Of a stretch of DNA of 64,000 bases, positions 11,011-23,002 are shown one piece after another. The DNA is from Neofusicoccum parvum (taxonomy: Eukaryota; Ascomycota; Dothideomycetes; Botryosphaeriales; Botryosphaeriaceae): contig CP087215.1 in assembly GCA_020912385.1 (NCBI GenBank), positions 186,001 to 250,000 of the forward strand. The letters run 5' to 3'. Each line of letters begins with the position of its first letter. Within the stretch, counting starts at the first letter, position 1. The notes below the pieces were generated by a model that saw nothing but the letters and a program-made list of their open reading frames with translations, searched no databases and was not told the origin of the DNA. Position numbers and translations under genes: made by a program.

Positions 11011-13449
11011 ATGGTCGCAGATAATGAGATATCGTTTCGATTACGCGGAGTTCCTAACGACTGGACCCAAGATGAACTTTCCGAACACCTCAAGTCCAAA
11101 TTCGACAACACGGGGCCAGCAATTAGATCCCTTACTCCTGACCCGACTCGCAATTGGAAGGGAAGTGCAAGACAGATGGCAACCGTGAATTTTGAAAGAC
11201 CTCCAGATCTATTGAAGATACGCGGACGTCAACATTTAATCGCGATGGGGGACGAAGGCGGCGGTGCGCAAATCGAAGTGGACGACGAGTTCGAGGGTTT
11301 CACTCTATTGCACTCGGCGCCTGAAGGCTCCTGCGATGCTGAGTATGATGATCGGAAAACATTTCGAACTCCGCTAACGGTCGCAGCATAATCGCAATCT
11401 CTGGGCTAAACGGCCATGCCTTTGGTTCCTTCAAGAGCAAAGGTAGCGATGCGATGTGGCTTCGAGATTTCCTACCGAAAAGTTTCCCGAGGTCTAGAAT
11501 CTTCACCTATGGTTACGATACCAAGAGAGATTCTTTCCAGAGTCCCACCGACATCGCCAAAACGTTCAAACATGCGCTGGGTCAATTGCGAAAGAATTCC
11601 GCACGAAAACCATGGATTGTCATTGGACATAGCTTGGGCGGCCTGATCGCAAAAATTGTACTTTTTTGCCCGCATCAGAAAGCAATCATGCGCTGATTTT
11701 AGTCTTTATTTAGGCAATCAAACACATGGCCATTAGCGAGATAAAAGAAGAGTATGATGCATACCAATCGCTTCGTGCGGTCCTCTTCTTCGGTGTACCC
11801 AGCGATGGAATGAGAACGGAGTCACTTAGGCCCCTATTCAAAGAAGAGGCGCAGCGTAACGTGCTCGATAACATCGACGAACTTAACACAGCTTTCCTTC
11901 GCGAAATTTCAAGTGGGTACATGCATGCTCTCTCCAAGCATGTAGATTGTACATCTTTTTACTTCTACGAAACATTACTATCGCCGACATTGGTCAGGAA
12001 ACAGAAAAAGATCATTGGGAGGTTAGAGTGGCATTGGGTTGATGATGGCCCGCCAGAAAAACTTGTGTCCAGCCATTCAGCCACTCAGGGAAAACTGTAC
12101 GAGAATGACCCAAAGCATAGGGTTTTTCCCGTCCAGAAAACTCACAGCGATTTGGTCAAGTTCTCGAGTGAGAACGATGTCACATACAAGATTGTAGTCG
12201 ACTGTCTTGAGAGCGTTATGACGGAGATGGGCAAATTTGATCAAAGAGATCGTAGCCTGGCAAGCGGAGAAACCCAAATCACGGAAATTGAAAGAGGTGA
12301 GTGCTCAGTTACACACGAAAATCGTTCTCAGCATCTGATACATAGGTAGCCTGTGTTCAATCTCTTGCATTTGCGTCAATGGATTGGATTAAACGCGACG
12401 CCCAGGTTGCAGTGCATGAAAATGCATTTTCGTGGTTCTTCAAACACGCAACGGTCGAGGAGTGGATGGCTACGCGGCAACGCATACTGTGGATCCTCGG
12501 GTATGCCGAGTGTGGGAAGACGGCGCTGATGCAATTTGCAACGAAATGTATCCGGGACAAAGCAAGAGAGAATGTCGTTGCTGAGTTTTTCGTCAACGGT
12601 CGGTGCGAGTCCATTTCGAACAAACCTGTTCGGATTTACCGCTCTTTTCTGTTTCAACTCTTGCCGCATTTTCCAAGGTATTCAAAAGCATTGGCAGCTG
12701 TCTTCCAAAGGAACCAGGACTCCCGAGGACAGTACGGGAAGAGATGGAAGTGGACTGAGGGCTTTCTGCGAGAGTTCACCTTGGATATGCTGGAAAACGC
12801 CTGTTCAGGTGATGGAAACCGAAGAGTGTTCCTGTTCGTCGATGGAATCAACGAGCTAGAACGTAAGCCTGCGGAGAACTTCATACAGACGTTCAATCGC
12901 TTTCTTGGAAAACCTCGGAAGGCTCCGTTAAACCTCGAAGTATGCATTTCCTGCAGATATTCCCCCAGGCTTCGGGATGGCGGCCTCGCAATTTCCATGG
13001 ATTCCGAAAACGCCCAGGATATCAGATACGTGGTCGAGCATCATCCGGTCATGTCTCGACTTCGCCGGCGTGGAGAAGAGCTCCACAACATCATCCTGGA
13101 ACGAGCTAGAGGATCCTTCGGCTGGGCCTATGGAACATTGGAACTGGTTACGAAGCTCTATGAGAGAGGTGAGCGCTACAAGACAATCATTGCAGAGGTG
13201 AAACAAGAGCAGCGGAAGATAGAGAGCAAGCGGGCAAAGAATCTGGCGATGACGGAAGCAGGATCATATTCGGAAGAAGATTGTGACGATTTTTCGGATA
13301 ACAATTTGACCGCATATGAGTCGTCTGATTCGGAAGACGAAGGGCAGAGAAGGGGAACCCTGAGGAAAAAGACTCCAGCCTTCAAATCCGGTGCAGTTCC
13401 TGCGACGAGGATACTTCCCACGCGTACAAAGATTCCAGAGTTCAGGTGA
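11011..13449 (+). CDS. Alpha/beta-hydrolase (SERAC1/PGAP1-like) - NACHT STAND protein
   Basis: Four exons are supported: 11011-11342, 11387-11657, 11714-12296 and 12350-13449. The introns (44, 56, 53 bp) begin GTATGA, GTACTT and GTGAGT and end CAG, TAG and TAG; the summed exons make 761 residues with no frame break. Residues about 1-110 look like a compact RRM-like fold (FRLRGVP...). An alpha/beta-hydrolase follows, with IIAISGLNGH, FTYGYD and the nucleophile elbow GHSLGG, then AVLFFGVPSDG. After MDWIKRDAQVAVHENAFSW comes a NACHT NTPase with P-loop GYAECGKT and Walker B-like FLFVDGIN. In this class the hydrolase is the presumed effector and NACHT the switch. No ankyrin, WD or TPR repeats follow. 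The tail is acidic then basic, so the sensor part is missing or divergent. Confidence 0.85.
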
Positions 13450-14097
13450 TAATAGCTCAAACTGAAAGAAGAACTGAAGCAAGATAGAGCCAAAAAAAAA
13501 ATTCATTCACGCGTCTATGACCTGATAATGAGCAATAGGGATAGATCGGGATACACAATAGGCCGGATGTAGGATGATGTCAATAGAATACGAGAGTGCG
13601 GTAAGCTTAAAATCATTTTAAAAACAGCATTAAAAACGCAGCAGCCTAGGATCTCATGGATATCCTTGCAAGTCCACCTTTCGATCTCCGAACCAGGTTC
13701 TCGGGATTGAAACTTAATCCTTGTCGTAACCCGACAGCTGCTTAAAGCTTAAGCGAACTACGCCATAAGCCGGCAAGCTCGGCGGAGTTACCTCCCGATA
13801 GTAAAGCCTGGAACATGCACTCAGATCGAAGCCGTGGACCTCCAGCAGCAATGCGGTAAAGTGAGACAGTAATTTAATTTCGACCTAGTGTTGGAGAATT
13901 TGATGTTGCGTCCAATCGACCTGAGACGGAAGCCATTTGAATGATGAGGGGCGGTCTGCAGGCAATATCCGAAGATCAGCTCACTTTTTCCTGACCTGAC
14001 TGGAACTACGGAGATTCCATGCAAGCTTCCGTATGACTGTGTCCGTAACGCAATCTTCCAAAGACATTGAGGAAATTTCAGTGCAAGCTGGGAATAC
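13450..14097. other. No supported gene
   Basis: About 650 bp with only short frames; includes the 3' flank of the NACHT gene. Confidence 0.5.
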
Positions 14098-14790
14098 CTA
14101 AGAATGGCCTTGAATGGGCCGTGGTTGGTAAGACTCTTCCAGATACTTCTCTTCCTCGGGTGAGAGCACGAGACCTCGGGCGCCCAGCACCTCGTCGATT
14201 CTATACACCGGCGACATGCCAATGATGGGCGCTACCACACGTTTGTTCAACCACGCCAAGGCCACATAGATCTGGTGGACTCGGTTGACGATTTCCTTTC
14301 GACTCTTCAGGACTGTAATCCTTATAGATTTGCCCATTGACAGCGCGGAAGGTGTTCGGCTGGTACCCCGGAGGCCTGGGAAGTCTGCCCGATGCCAGCG
14401 GACTCCACTTGAAGCTTGTGAGCATGACGTCGGCAGCTGGATCGGAGATGTGCAAACCTACTGGGATGAGCCCGATGCCTGCGTGGTTGCAGTACTTGAG
14501 CATCTCACGCTCCTCTTCTCGGGAAAGTCCTTTCTGGGAGAGCAGTAGTTGAGATAGATACATATCAAGGGAATGCTCACCGCAGTGATTGACATAGTCT
14601 TTGCTTTGCCGCGCAGGATCCAAGCTGAAGGCGGCACATGATCCAGTGTCGTCGATCTCGGGGTCGGTGACTGGACGGAAGCACTTGGTCATGATGACCA
14701 TCTTGCTGCGCGGGATGTTGTGAACCTTCAAGGTCTTGTTGACGCCGCTTAGAAACGGCAGCCAATGCGTCGCACCCAGCTATGAGCTGT
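14098..14790 (-). pseudogene. Aldo-keto reductase pseudogene
   Basis: Minus-strand fragments match the aldo-keto reductase family in the expected order: KVHNIPRSKMVIMTKCF, then REEEREMLKYCNHAGIGLIP, then LASGRLPRP, then KEIVNRVHQIYVALAWLN, APIIGMSPVYRIDE and a C-terminal SPEEEKYLEESY. The last block is in a different frame from the earlier ones, so a frameshift lies near 14290-14330. The segment between the TKCF and REEEREM blocks is about 90 residues too short and lacks the usual IDLFQIHR strand and the catalytic Tyr/Lys region upstream. The N-terminal third is absent. The copy is therefore dead. Family members reduce aldehydes and ketones with NADPH. Confidence 0.75.
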
Positions 14791-14947
14791 CATCTTCAGT
14801 CCAGCTGTGGCTGACGAACGCCAACCTCACACACGCTTGCATGTCCCATTCATGTTTCGAGATTAAATTGAATTAATCATAGAGTGTAGTATATACATCA
14901 GAATCCTACGTAGACGAACTCTCGCGCAAGCCGTCGAGCTCAAGTAT

Positions 14948-15973
14948 TTACAAGCCAGAGAGGGTGTTACCGGCCTTGCCGACAACAGCGGCCTTGACGG
15001 CGCTCGCCTCGACAGCGGTGTACGAGTAGGGCATCTCGGTGAGGGTACCCTCGGGGGCCTCGTTGGTGGAGGTGCCCCAGTCGTTGCCGCGGGCCACCGC
15101 GTAGCCGTCCTCCTTGGAGTCGACCGAGACGAGGGCCTGCACGACGTTGTCGAAGACGTTGTTCTCGACGAGCACCTGGGCGCCCATGCGCGTGTTGATG
15201 CCCGACACGGACACGTTCTCGAAATAATTGTTGACGACGTGGACGGTGCCGAAGCGCACCAGCGGGCAGCGCGAGCCGACGTTGCTCCAGTAGTTGTTGT
15301 AGTAGGTGACGTGCAGCTTGCCCGTGTCCTCGTCGGCGTTGGAGTCGGAGTGGCCGACCAGCGAGTTCTTGTGGTGGTCGTGGAAGTACACGTTCGAGAC
15401 GGTGATGTAGTCGCCGCCGTGCGAGATATCGAGCAGGCCGTCGTAGAAGTCCTTGTCGGCGGAGAGGTCGCTGGAGAGGTCGCAGTGGTCGACCCAGACG
15501 TTGGTGGAGCCGTCGATGCCGATGGCGTCGCCGCCGGTGTCGGCCTCGACCTTGGAGATGGCCAGGTTGCGGATGATGACGTTGGACGAGTCACGGACCA
15601 GGAGACCAATGCCTTCGAGGCCGGAGGTCGAGTCCACACCGAGGATGGACTGGGGGATGTGTTAGCCACTTGGATGCCGTCTGGGGAGGGAGAAACAACG
15701 CACCTTGTTTGAGCCAACGTAGATCTTCGCCTGGCCGGTGATCTTGCCCTTGACGTAGACGACCTGCTTGGTCTCATCGCCCTTCTTGAGAGCAGCCGTC
15801 ATCTCGGGCAGCGAGGAGACGGTCGTGGTGGTGCCGCCCTGGCCGCCCGTCGTGCCGCCGTTCTGCGAGGCGTAGCCAACGGGCGTGGCCTCGGCCGCAC
15901 GCCTCTCCGCCATGGGGACGGCGCACACCAGGTGCGTGAATGCCACCAGGGCCAGAGTGGAAATGAACTTCAT
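14948..15973 (-). CDS. Secreted pectate lyase, polysaccharide lyase family 1
   Basis: Two exons (15704-15973 and 14948-15649) are separated by a 54-bp intron with donor GTGCGT, branch GGCTAACAC and acceptor CCCCAG, giving 323 residues, the usual length for fungal PL1 enzymes. The start MKFISTLALVAF begins a signal peptide ending near CAVP. The parallel beta-helix shows VWVDHCDLSSD, HDHHKNSLVGHSD (calcium-binding side) and RCPLVRFGTVHVVNNYF, which holds the catalytic Arg of the R-x-P-x-x-R block. PL1 enzymes cleave polygalacturonate by beta-elimination outside the cell, releasing unsaturated oligogalacturonides. An upstream in-frame start at 16042 would hide the signal peptide and is rejected. 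Confidence 0.93.
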
Positions 15974-17658
15974 GTTGCCGGTTGTGTGGGCTGGAGGTGA
16001 AAAGAAGGTGGAGGGAAAGTTGAGGCTGCTGCTGGAGAGCATCGTTAACGCTGCGATGCCCGTCTATATGTGCACTCTGCCAACGGCCTCCGGAACAATC
16101 AGCAGATCTGAGACGATTCGTGGAAGCTCGCCGTCCGCTTGAAACATGGGCGGCTCGACAAACAGGCGGAGTCACGGCCCGCACTACGCCCGACTCCCAC
16201 GGCGTGGCCCGACCGGGAAACCGACATCGCCGGAAACAGATCTCGCCCTTCCCGATCTGGCGCCGCGGGGTCGTGAAACAGGGGTTGCATGAACGCCGTG
16301 TGGGTCCGCCCCCCGCCAAGCCTCGCTAGGATATTACCCTCCGGCTTTCACGACCCTCCGGTCCGGCCCTGCTGTCGTCCCTACTGGTGGATCCGCCCAG
16401 GGAGAATTTGCGCCCATGTTTCACGGCCGCCTGCCAAGACTGGAGGCGAGGCTTGGCGTTTGCAGGACGTTCAATCTCCGCTTCGGGCGCTGTTTGAGCC
16501 GGTGGTGTGGTGTGGTTGGGTCAATGGTGTTTGGGTGTTTGGCTTGGCGGGAAGTGCACGTGGCGGATCTGCCCTGCCAAGCCCACCTGAAGTCCTCTGA
16601 CGTTTGAGCAACCGGTGGGCAATCTAAGTCGGACAATGAGGCGAATGACGGCAAGGCGGACAGGACAGAGGTTGGATTAAGGAACGTCGGCACGTACGGG
16701 CCACGTGAGTACGCTGTATCACGTGCAGCATTACACCAGTGCTTGGGACGGGGAAGGAGATGGACTCTGCCTGGACAACTTCCAGAGCTTGGGCTGTTGG
16801 GTTCGATGATACCAACATCCCATGGCCCCAGCATCACTAGAGGTTCCTTGCGCGAGAGTCGAAGGCGCACGACACCACCACTGTTGTATGTGATGGAGGA
16901 TTTCAGAACCGTCTCGGATATTTCGTTTCGCCTAAGATTGAGGCTCCTGGCAGGTACAATTTGAACTTGTTGCGACATCCTTTCGCTTAATGGAGCCTGC
17001 GGCTAGCGCCCGTCAAGCACTGCGTGTGGAACGTCGGGTGGGGAACGCCACTGCCAAGTGAATTGGCATCGAAGGGCCGATGACGCTACTGGATTATGCC
17101 GGGAATAGATACGTTGGTTGATTGTGTGGCGGATTATATGGACATACGCTAGTCCACCTATCGTTAACGCGAGAGGAGGGTCTATTGCGCACCTCCCCTG
17201 CTCACTTCTCCACACCATACCAAGAATCTTACCTCATTGCAAGATCATCTACTGTTCACAGGAGCCGACATTGTGAGTATCTTTGCACAGCTAGCTACCG
17301 TAGAATTGGCCTTGGACTTCGAAGAACAGAGAAAATGGAGCCATCCAGCGTGGCCTTGCCTCTTGACGCGGTCACGTTACCTCTAGGAACCGTTGGCTGG
17401 TAACTGGAGGCAGAGACAGAGACATGGCCTTTCAGTAGGAACGACTGTTATATCTGCATAAAAATCATCGTAGCCAGACGTGACCTATGCAGCTAAATTT
17501 ACGTTTTCGGAGACCGCAGCCTCTCAAAGCAGACGTGATCGCAGCCCCTCACCTCCCTCCGCGCCTTCATTCCTGCAATTCAAATATCATTTACATATCT
17601 CCTCTCGCTCGCGCACTGCCGTAAATGTGAGTTTCTCAAATGTGAGTACAGTCTCCCT
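15974..17658. other. About 1.7 kb intergenic, no gene seen
   Basis: Contains the pectate lyase promoter on its left and the 3' flank of the next gene on its right. Frames are short and without motifs. Confidence 0.5.
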
Positions 17659-18791
17659 TTACGAGTCCACAGTGCTAGAATCAACGTCGGGGTCGCTTTC
17701 CCAGAATCTGGCCTTGATCAATGGCGGATTGTGCTGGGGACTGACATCTTCCCCTTCCGCATTCCGTTTCACAAACTGGTCACCCAATACTCTCATCAAC
17801 CCATCGTACATAGTCCCTGAAAATTGCGACATTAGCATGCGACTCCGTCTACATGGACAGATGGCTTACAGTGCTTGTAGTATCGAGCTCCAGCTTCCCT
17901 CACAACCTCGTTGTGGGAAAGGCCCTTCGCTGCAAGAGCATCGTAGGCTTGGTGGTTGGCCTTCGTGCCCTCCAGTACCCAGACGCTCTCATCGTTCTCC
18001 CAGGCGAAAATTGTGCCATATACAACACCCGCGCATTTGTCGTCCTTGACTAAAGAGCTCCATTCATTCACGGAAGAATGCCCGAGCTGCTCCCATTCGA
18101 GGTCATTCCGCTTCTCGAGCGTGCCGCCATCCGGCAAAGTCCTCTTTCTGAAGGGCAGGGAATCGACCCAGCTATATTGCCAACTCTTTGGCTGTGTCTC
18201 CGGATAGCTCATGGCGTCGTCATTGGCGGATATCTGGAAAGTCATGACCGATGCCCGATCCGTCGCGTCGCCGTACGTTACGGCCATTGAGGGGCAATTC
18301 TTTCCGGAATGGCCTCTAGAAGAAAACCTGGTTCGACAGTCAGTGACAGAGCGGTCTTTATCGAATTGTACATACCATCTTGCACCATCCCCATGCGACA
18401 AAAGTCCATGCCCACTCATACAAATGGGGCGTGTGCCCTCACCCACGATGACGGTTGCTCTATCATGTCCACAATGTTCAAGGTCGCTGTTCCCCCCAGA
18501 TGCGTTGCGCCAGAACCATTTCGCAACGGAGCAGCGTGGCATGCCAGTGAACTTGACGGATCTCGTCCCCTGAATTCGCGCTCCGATGTTCTGGGGAAAG
18601 ATGCAGCAATTCATTTCAGGAATATTTTCGCAGGTGATCTGTAGAGAAGACCTCAGCGTTACTGGTATCCTGTCGTCCCTGACAAGCCCTCCACTGCACC
18701 CGACGAGGCCGTAGCTCGAGATATCCACAGCTATAGCCCCTGATACAATGAGGGCAACGACTTGGGACTTGAGAAACGTTTGAGGGTGCAT
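17659..18791 (-). CDS. Secreted hypothetical protein
   Basis: The start MHPQTFLKSQVVALIVSGAIAV gives a clear signal peptide. Three exons are proposed: 18376-18791, 17870-18327 and 17659-17816. The 3' intron (17817-17869) has donor GTAAGC, branch GCTAAT and acceptor TTTCAG; splicing turns a premature stop into a 52-residue extension beginning W-T-M-Y-D. The first intron (18328-18375, donor GTATGT, branch CTGAC) is exactly 48 bp and in frame, so it may be retained. The mature protein is Cys-rich at its N-terminal half (ENIPEMNCCIFPQ) and polar later on. I do not recognise the family. It could be a secreted effector-like protein or an unannotated enzyme. Confidence 0.65.
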
Positions 18792-19633
18792 CTTTCTTAT
18801 CAAAGGAGAAGATAACTTGGGGTTATAAATGTAAGGGTAAAGTCTGTGAATGGAAATGGTTTCTGGTGAAGTCAGTTTCTCTGATGGAGTACAGCTGTTG
18901 TTTTTAAGGGAGATACACTTGGCAGTTGTTCTCTGAGCTCCTCCGTCGCTATCTGACAGGCCACGGTTTTAGTTGATGATCATAGTACTTGAAGCTTTCT
19001 CATCTGCGCCGCTTGACGTGTTGGCAAACTCGAATTTGAAACCAACCCAACTTCGGAATGAAACGGTAACTGAACGTTGCGCCGTGTTGTTGACCGCGCC
19101 GCTTGAGGTGCTGGCAAATCCGAACCCAAAACACCAACCCAATGACATCAACTCCCGACCGAGATAAGATCCCAAATGCTGTGCCGTGTTGTCAATTACG
19201 CCGCTTTAGTTGTTTGATATGCTTTCCTGAGCACTGAAACACCACGCCGCATCACCAAGCCACTCGAGTTGCTATCAGTTCCAATCATTGCGCCGCCTGA
19301 GGAACTGTGCTGCAAAAATAGAAAAAAGAGGCACAGCGAACTATCATGTGAGCACGTTCATTCTTTAGCTGAATGTCAACAGTGTCTACAACACAGATGA
19401 TTCGCGCATCAAAGCTGTTAGGTCCAGATCATCCACAGACACCAACGCTGAGTCCTCCAACATTGGAACAGGAGGTATTCTAGATCATGACACGTTATTA
19501 CCTATGGAGAGAGACTATGACGCGTGAGCCAGGGAGCGGATGGTACAAATACCGGTCTACGTATGACCTGCTCTGCCTACAACGTTGACCAAACCAGAAC
19601 TTTGAAAAGTACACTTCACTCAGTCAATACGCC
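18792..19633. other. Intergenic with degenerate tandem repeats
   Basis: No confident gene. It contains the GCGCCGCTTGA repeat region listed separately and the promoter of the small secreted gene at 19634. Confidence 0.45.
19009..19310. repeat. Degenerate ~90-bp tandem repeats
   Basis: The motif GCGCCGCTTGA(C/G)GTG(T/C)TGGCAAA occurs at 19009 and 19098, and degraded versions (ACGCCGCTTTAG, GCGCCGCCTGAGG) occur near 19199 and 19290. On the minus strand the first two units read FA(S/N)TSSGA, so they may be the remains of a repetitive coding region. Confidence 0.5.
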
Positions 19634-20114
19634 ATGTATTCATCCAACCCCTCTCTCCTCGCTCTCCCTCTTCTCAGCATTCTTCCCGCAGCTTCGGCAG
19701 ACTGCTACAGCGATGGTCTGACGATTCCTTCGAGCGGGGATCTCGACAGCCAGCGCACTTGGGTCTGCAATCAATTGATCGGCAGCTACACTGGCCACGA
19801 AACTCGGAGCGCCTGTGCCATGGACGCCATCGACGGATTCAAGTACGACGTAAGGGCCCGTAACAGCAAGACGTCGAATGTCACATTGACGTTCGATGTT
19901 TGCAAATCGGGAACGAAAAAGGTGCTCGAAAAGTGCAACAAGAGCAAGAAAGGCGGCGACCATAGCTTTGGAGACTACACATTCTGGTGAGTGTTTTCTG
20001 GCAGGGAATAAGTGTCCTGGTCGTACGCGGATGACCAACATGATCATCAGGCTCGATCCAAACTACGGGAGATGTGTTGACGATAGCTACTCGGCCAAGA
20101 ATCAGAAATGGTGA
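19634..20114 (+). CDS. Small secreted cysteine-containing protein
   Basis: Two exons (19634-19986, 20051-20114) are joined by a 64-bp intron with donor GTGAGT and acceptor ATCAG, giving 138 residues. Residues 1-22 form a signal peptide ending ASA. The mature part has six Cys (DCYSDG, WVCNQL, SACAMD, DVCKSG, EKCNKS, GRCVDD) and a Lys-rich patch before the splice junction. The short last exon restores a Cys and ends at NQKW. The family is not recognised. Size, secretion and Cys content fit an effector or antimicrobial-type protein, which is inference only. Confidence 0.75.
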
Positions 20115-21837
20115 GGAGATGAGACGAATGTTTTGGAATTCGCTTTGAGAAGTGGCGTGGCATGCCATACTACGTGGGCGGAAGAGTTGAATGGAGAGCT
20201 ACAAACAATCTTTGTCTTCCACGTGCTTCAGACCCACTTGTCGCAGTGAATGTATTGGGCTTTTAGAATTTCTCGTCTGTACACCAGTCACGTCATGTGC
20301 CAAGAGGATGAACGGACAGAGTTGTCAGTCTCCGCAGGAGCTGGCATCCCGACGCTGGCCGGCCTGGCTGCGCGCACCCGACAGCGTAGCCTTTGACCAA
20401 TGCTATGAGACGGTGGCATTCAACAACAGTGCCCATCCCCGCAGCGAGCCAATCCCACACCGCGACTTGTGCCGCAAGGCGTCCGACGCGAGCTCGCGGG
20501 CCGGGTACGCAGATGCACGGCGCCCAAAGACATCCTCATTCAGCCCGCCTCGGCGGCACCGGCCCTGGCAGGCCCACCGTCCCCTATCCCGAGCTCGATC
20601 GACGCGGCGGGCTGGAGACCGGGGCGCCGGCTGCGGGGACGCTCGCTCGCCGCCCGCTCAACGGCACTCTCCAAACCTCAGGCCGAGCTGTCAAAGCACC
20701 GAGGCCGTTGGTTGGGGTGTCTTCGTCTGGTGTGGTATGGCTGCACTGCGCTGCGCGGCGGGACACGGCGCCGCTCGACGACGATGCCGGCGCGTTGGAC
20801 GGGGTGGCGGTGGGCGCGGATGCGGGTGGCGTCGCGGTCCTCGCTGGACTTGGCGGGGCTCGAGGAACGCTTGGTGCGCGCGTGGGTGGCGGCGGATCGA
20901 AGGCGGCGCTCGACTGCTCGGAGGATGGCAAGTGGGGGACCCGAGGCGCGTGTGAGGCGCGTGGTTCTGGCGAGCGCGTTCGAGCCGGAGCGTGTGGCTG
21001 GTGGGGGCGGGGCAAGACTGGCCTCGTCGAGCCGGCGCTGGTGGGACGTGAGCCGTAACGATGGTGGGGGTGGGGTTCTTGTTTTGTTGTTTGCCGGTCG
21101 TGGGCTGACGCGCAGATCGAGCTTGGACGCCAGCCGAGGGCGGAGACGCGGGGTGAGAGGCCGGGGGCGGGGCGGAGCGGGAGCAGGAACGAGTTCAGCA
21201 CCTTCGCATCGTCTACCCGTAAATTGTTTACTGGTCTGATGTAGCCGTCTACGCTGCCACTGGCCATTCTATTTGCACGCCAACCCCTGGTGAACTCGTC
21301 GGCTTTTTTGCTGCGTGACCTGCTGCAACTTAAGCGATGAGCCGTTTACGAAGCTGACTATCATTTCATGCGCGAAGAACCACAAATTTGTTGCACTTTC
21401 AATCGTGTGCGTTGGCATGCTGCGAACAAGAAATTTTTGACTGGTGCTCCTGTTGTCATCTTTACGACAATATGTTCCTTCTAATAGAATACTGCTTCGT
21501 CGATGGAATGATTTTCGAGTAGCGCGTAGATAATACGAGGACCATTGGCCAATAACGAACGCTCTCCATCTTCAAATGATCAGGCATGGATCGGAGTTCT
21601 ATTTTTGCACCCACCTCCTTCCTAAAGAGGCCCTAGCTCGAAAACTCACTCCACGTTTTCGAACATCTTCAGGAAGCTTGGCAATATTTCTGCGGGTACG
21701 TGGTGCCATCACAGCCGACCAGCTGTGGCCGGATGGGATTGTCCAGCTATATAAGAATGCAAACCATCCACAAATGCTCGTCGCTACACTTCCGGGGCCC
21801 AAACTCACAAGAATTTAGTCCCTAAGGCTCCCCAAAA
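20115..21837. other. GC-rich intergenic stretch without a supported gene
   Basis: The part 20340-21200 is strongly GC-rich and opens long frames in five of six phases, all rich in Arg, Pro, Ala and Gly with no domain. This is the expected effect of base composition. No splice-supported gene was found. Confidence 0.5.
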
Positions 21838-22506
21838 ATGATGTTCCGTTTCGGTCTCAAGGAAACAGGGCTCCTGTGCTTCTCCGTTCTCGCTGGAGCA
21901 TCGAATTGTTACCCCCCACTGTACAATTACGAATCTGGACATATCCCCAGCCCGGACAGCAGCTTGAAAGTCTGTGACGTTCTCCCCTACTACAACCCAC
22001 AACTCTCGTGTTGCCCACAGGATTCCACCTGCCTGGACAACGGGTTGTGCCTGACACCCTCGAACAATTCTCTGGAAATCCTACAGTACGCTGGGTGCAC
22101 ATATCGCTCGGGATACGGACAAGCTTGTCCTGGTGCTGAATATTGCGCGTACAAGAGTACGTAGTTTGTTGGCCTTCAAGGCGACCAATGACTAACGCGT
22201 TCTGCAGGTGTGCCGGACGAGCCATATCAACGAGGCAGTTGGAACGTCATCCCCTGCTCGAACGGAAAATACTGCTGCTCATTTGGCGAAGCTTCCAGTG
22301 AATGTTGTGGGGACGAGGAAGAAACGTTCGAGGTTAGCTGGGGACCCGTTCCGGATCATAGCACCACCATCTACTCGACTTGGACGTATACGACGACTGA
22401 GACGACAACTCAATCGGTGTGCCCTACCGCCTCATCCACCCTTGCTGGCACTACGACAGCTGGTTCCGTGGCTACTCCTACGTTGCAGGCGAGGTTTACG
22501 GCATGA
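21838..22506 (+). CDS. Secreted Cys-rich protein of the fungal CC-C 'STCLDNGLC' family
   Basis: Two exons (21838-22156, 22208-22506) flank a 51-bp intron with donor GTACGT, branch TGACTAACG and acceptor TGCAG; the product has 205 residues. The N-terminus is a signal peptide. The mature part has paired Cys (LSCCPQDSTCLDNGLC, then GKYCCSFGEASSECCG) and then a Thr-rich segment (TWTYTTTETTTQ). Many ascomycete proteins share this Cys pattern, usually followed by a transmembrane helix and cytosolic tail. Here the frame ends after the Thr-rich region without a helix, so it is either a secreted variant or has a missed 3' exon. Function is unknown; wall sensing has been suggested for similar architectures. 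Confidence 0.75.
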
Positions 22507-23002
22507 TTTTGAGAAAATGAGGGAAGGGCAAAAACGTTAATGGGGGTGGAGCTGGAGGCAAACGTGGGTTCTAATCATGTGAAAGAGGTCGAGCTACGTA
22601 TTGAAGATGACGTTATGAGGTAGACAATTCAATGTGTAATGAACTGCTTTTATGTAAACTAAAGGATTTTTGATTAGTTTCCAGAAACGCTTTCTTTGCC
22701 CGCTCAAGGAATTATTGCGGCTCCAGATACCACCTGGTGATCTCTGAGCTGGAAATATGGCACTGAGATAATAGAAGACGGGTTTCCGTTCGGAGTTGAG
22801 CAAGAAACCTCGTGCTGGTGATGGCAGAAGGGGTAATGTGGGCTGTGGATGAGACAACGAATTTGGAGAGGGCTGGAGCAAAGGATTAACAGAGGGTATC
22901 ATCAGTAGAAATACAATTGTTCTAAATGAAGTACATTGGTCGGAACTCAGGTCATTGATTATGGCCCTGAAGAACAACTGAACAGACCCCATCTTTCTAG
23001 TT
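22507..23002. other. Convergent intergenic region
   Basis: About 500 bp between two converging genes; no gene or obvious element seen. Confidence 0.5.

Noticed and set aside
15239..15777. Val/Ala-rich plus-strand frame and Thr/Ser-rich minus-strand frame over the pectate lyase
   Set aside because: Shadows of the PL1 coding frame, which carries all family motifs.
20191..21267. Several 220-256-codon frames on both strands
   Set aside because: GC-rich sequence opens most phases; products are Arg/Pro/Ala-rich without motifs or splice support.
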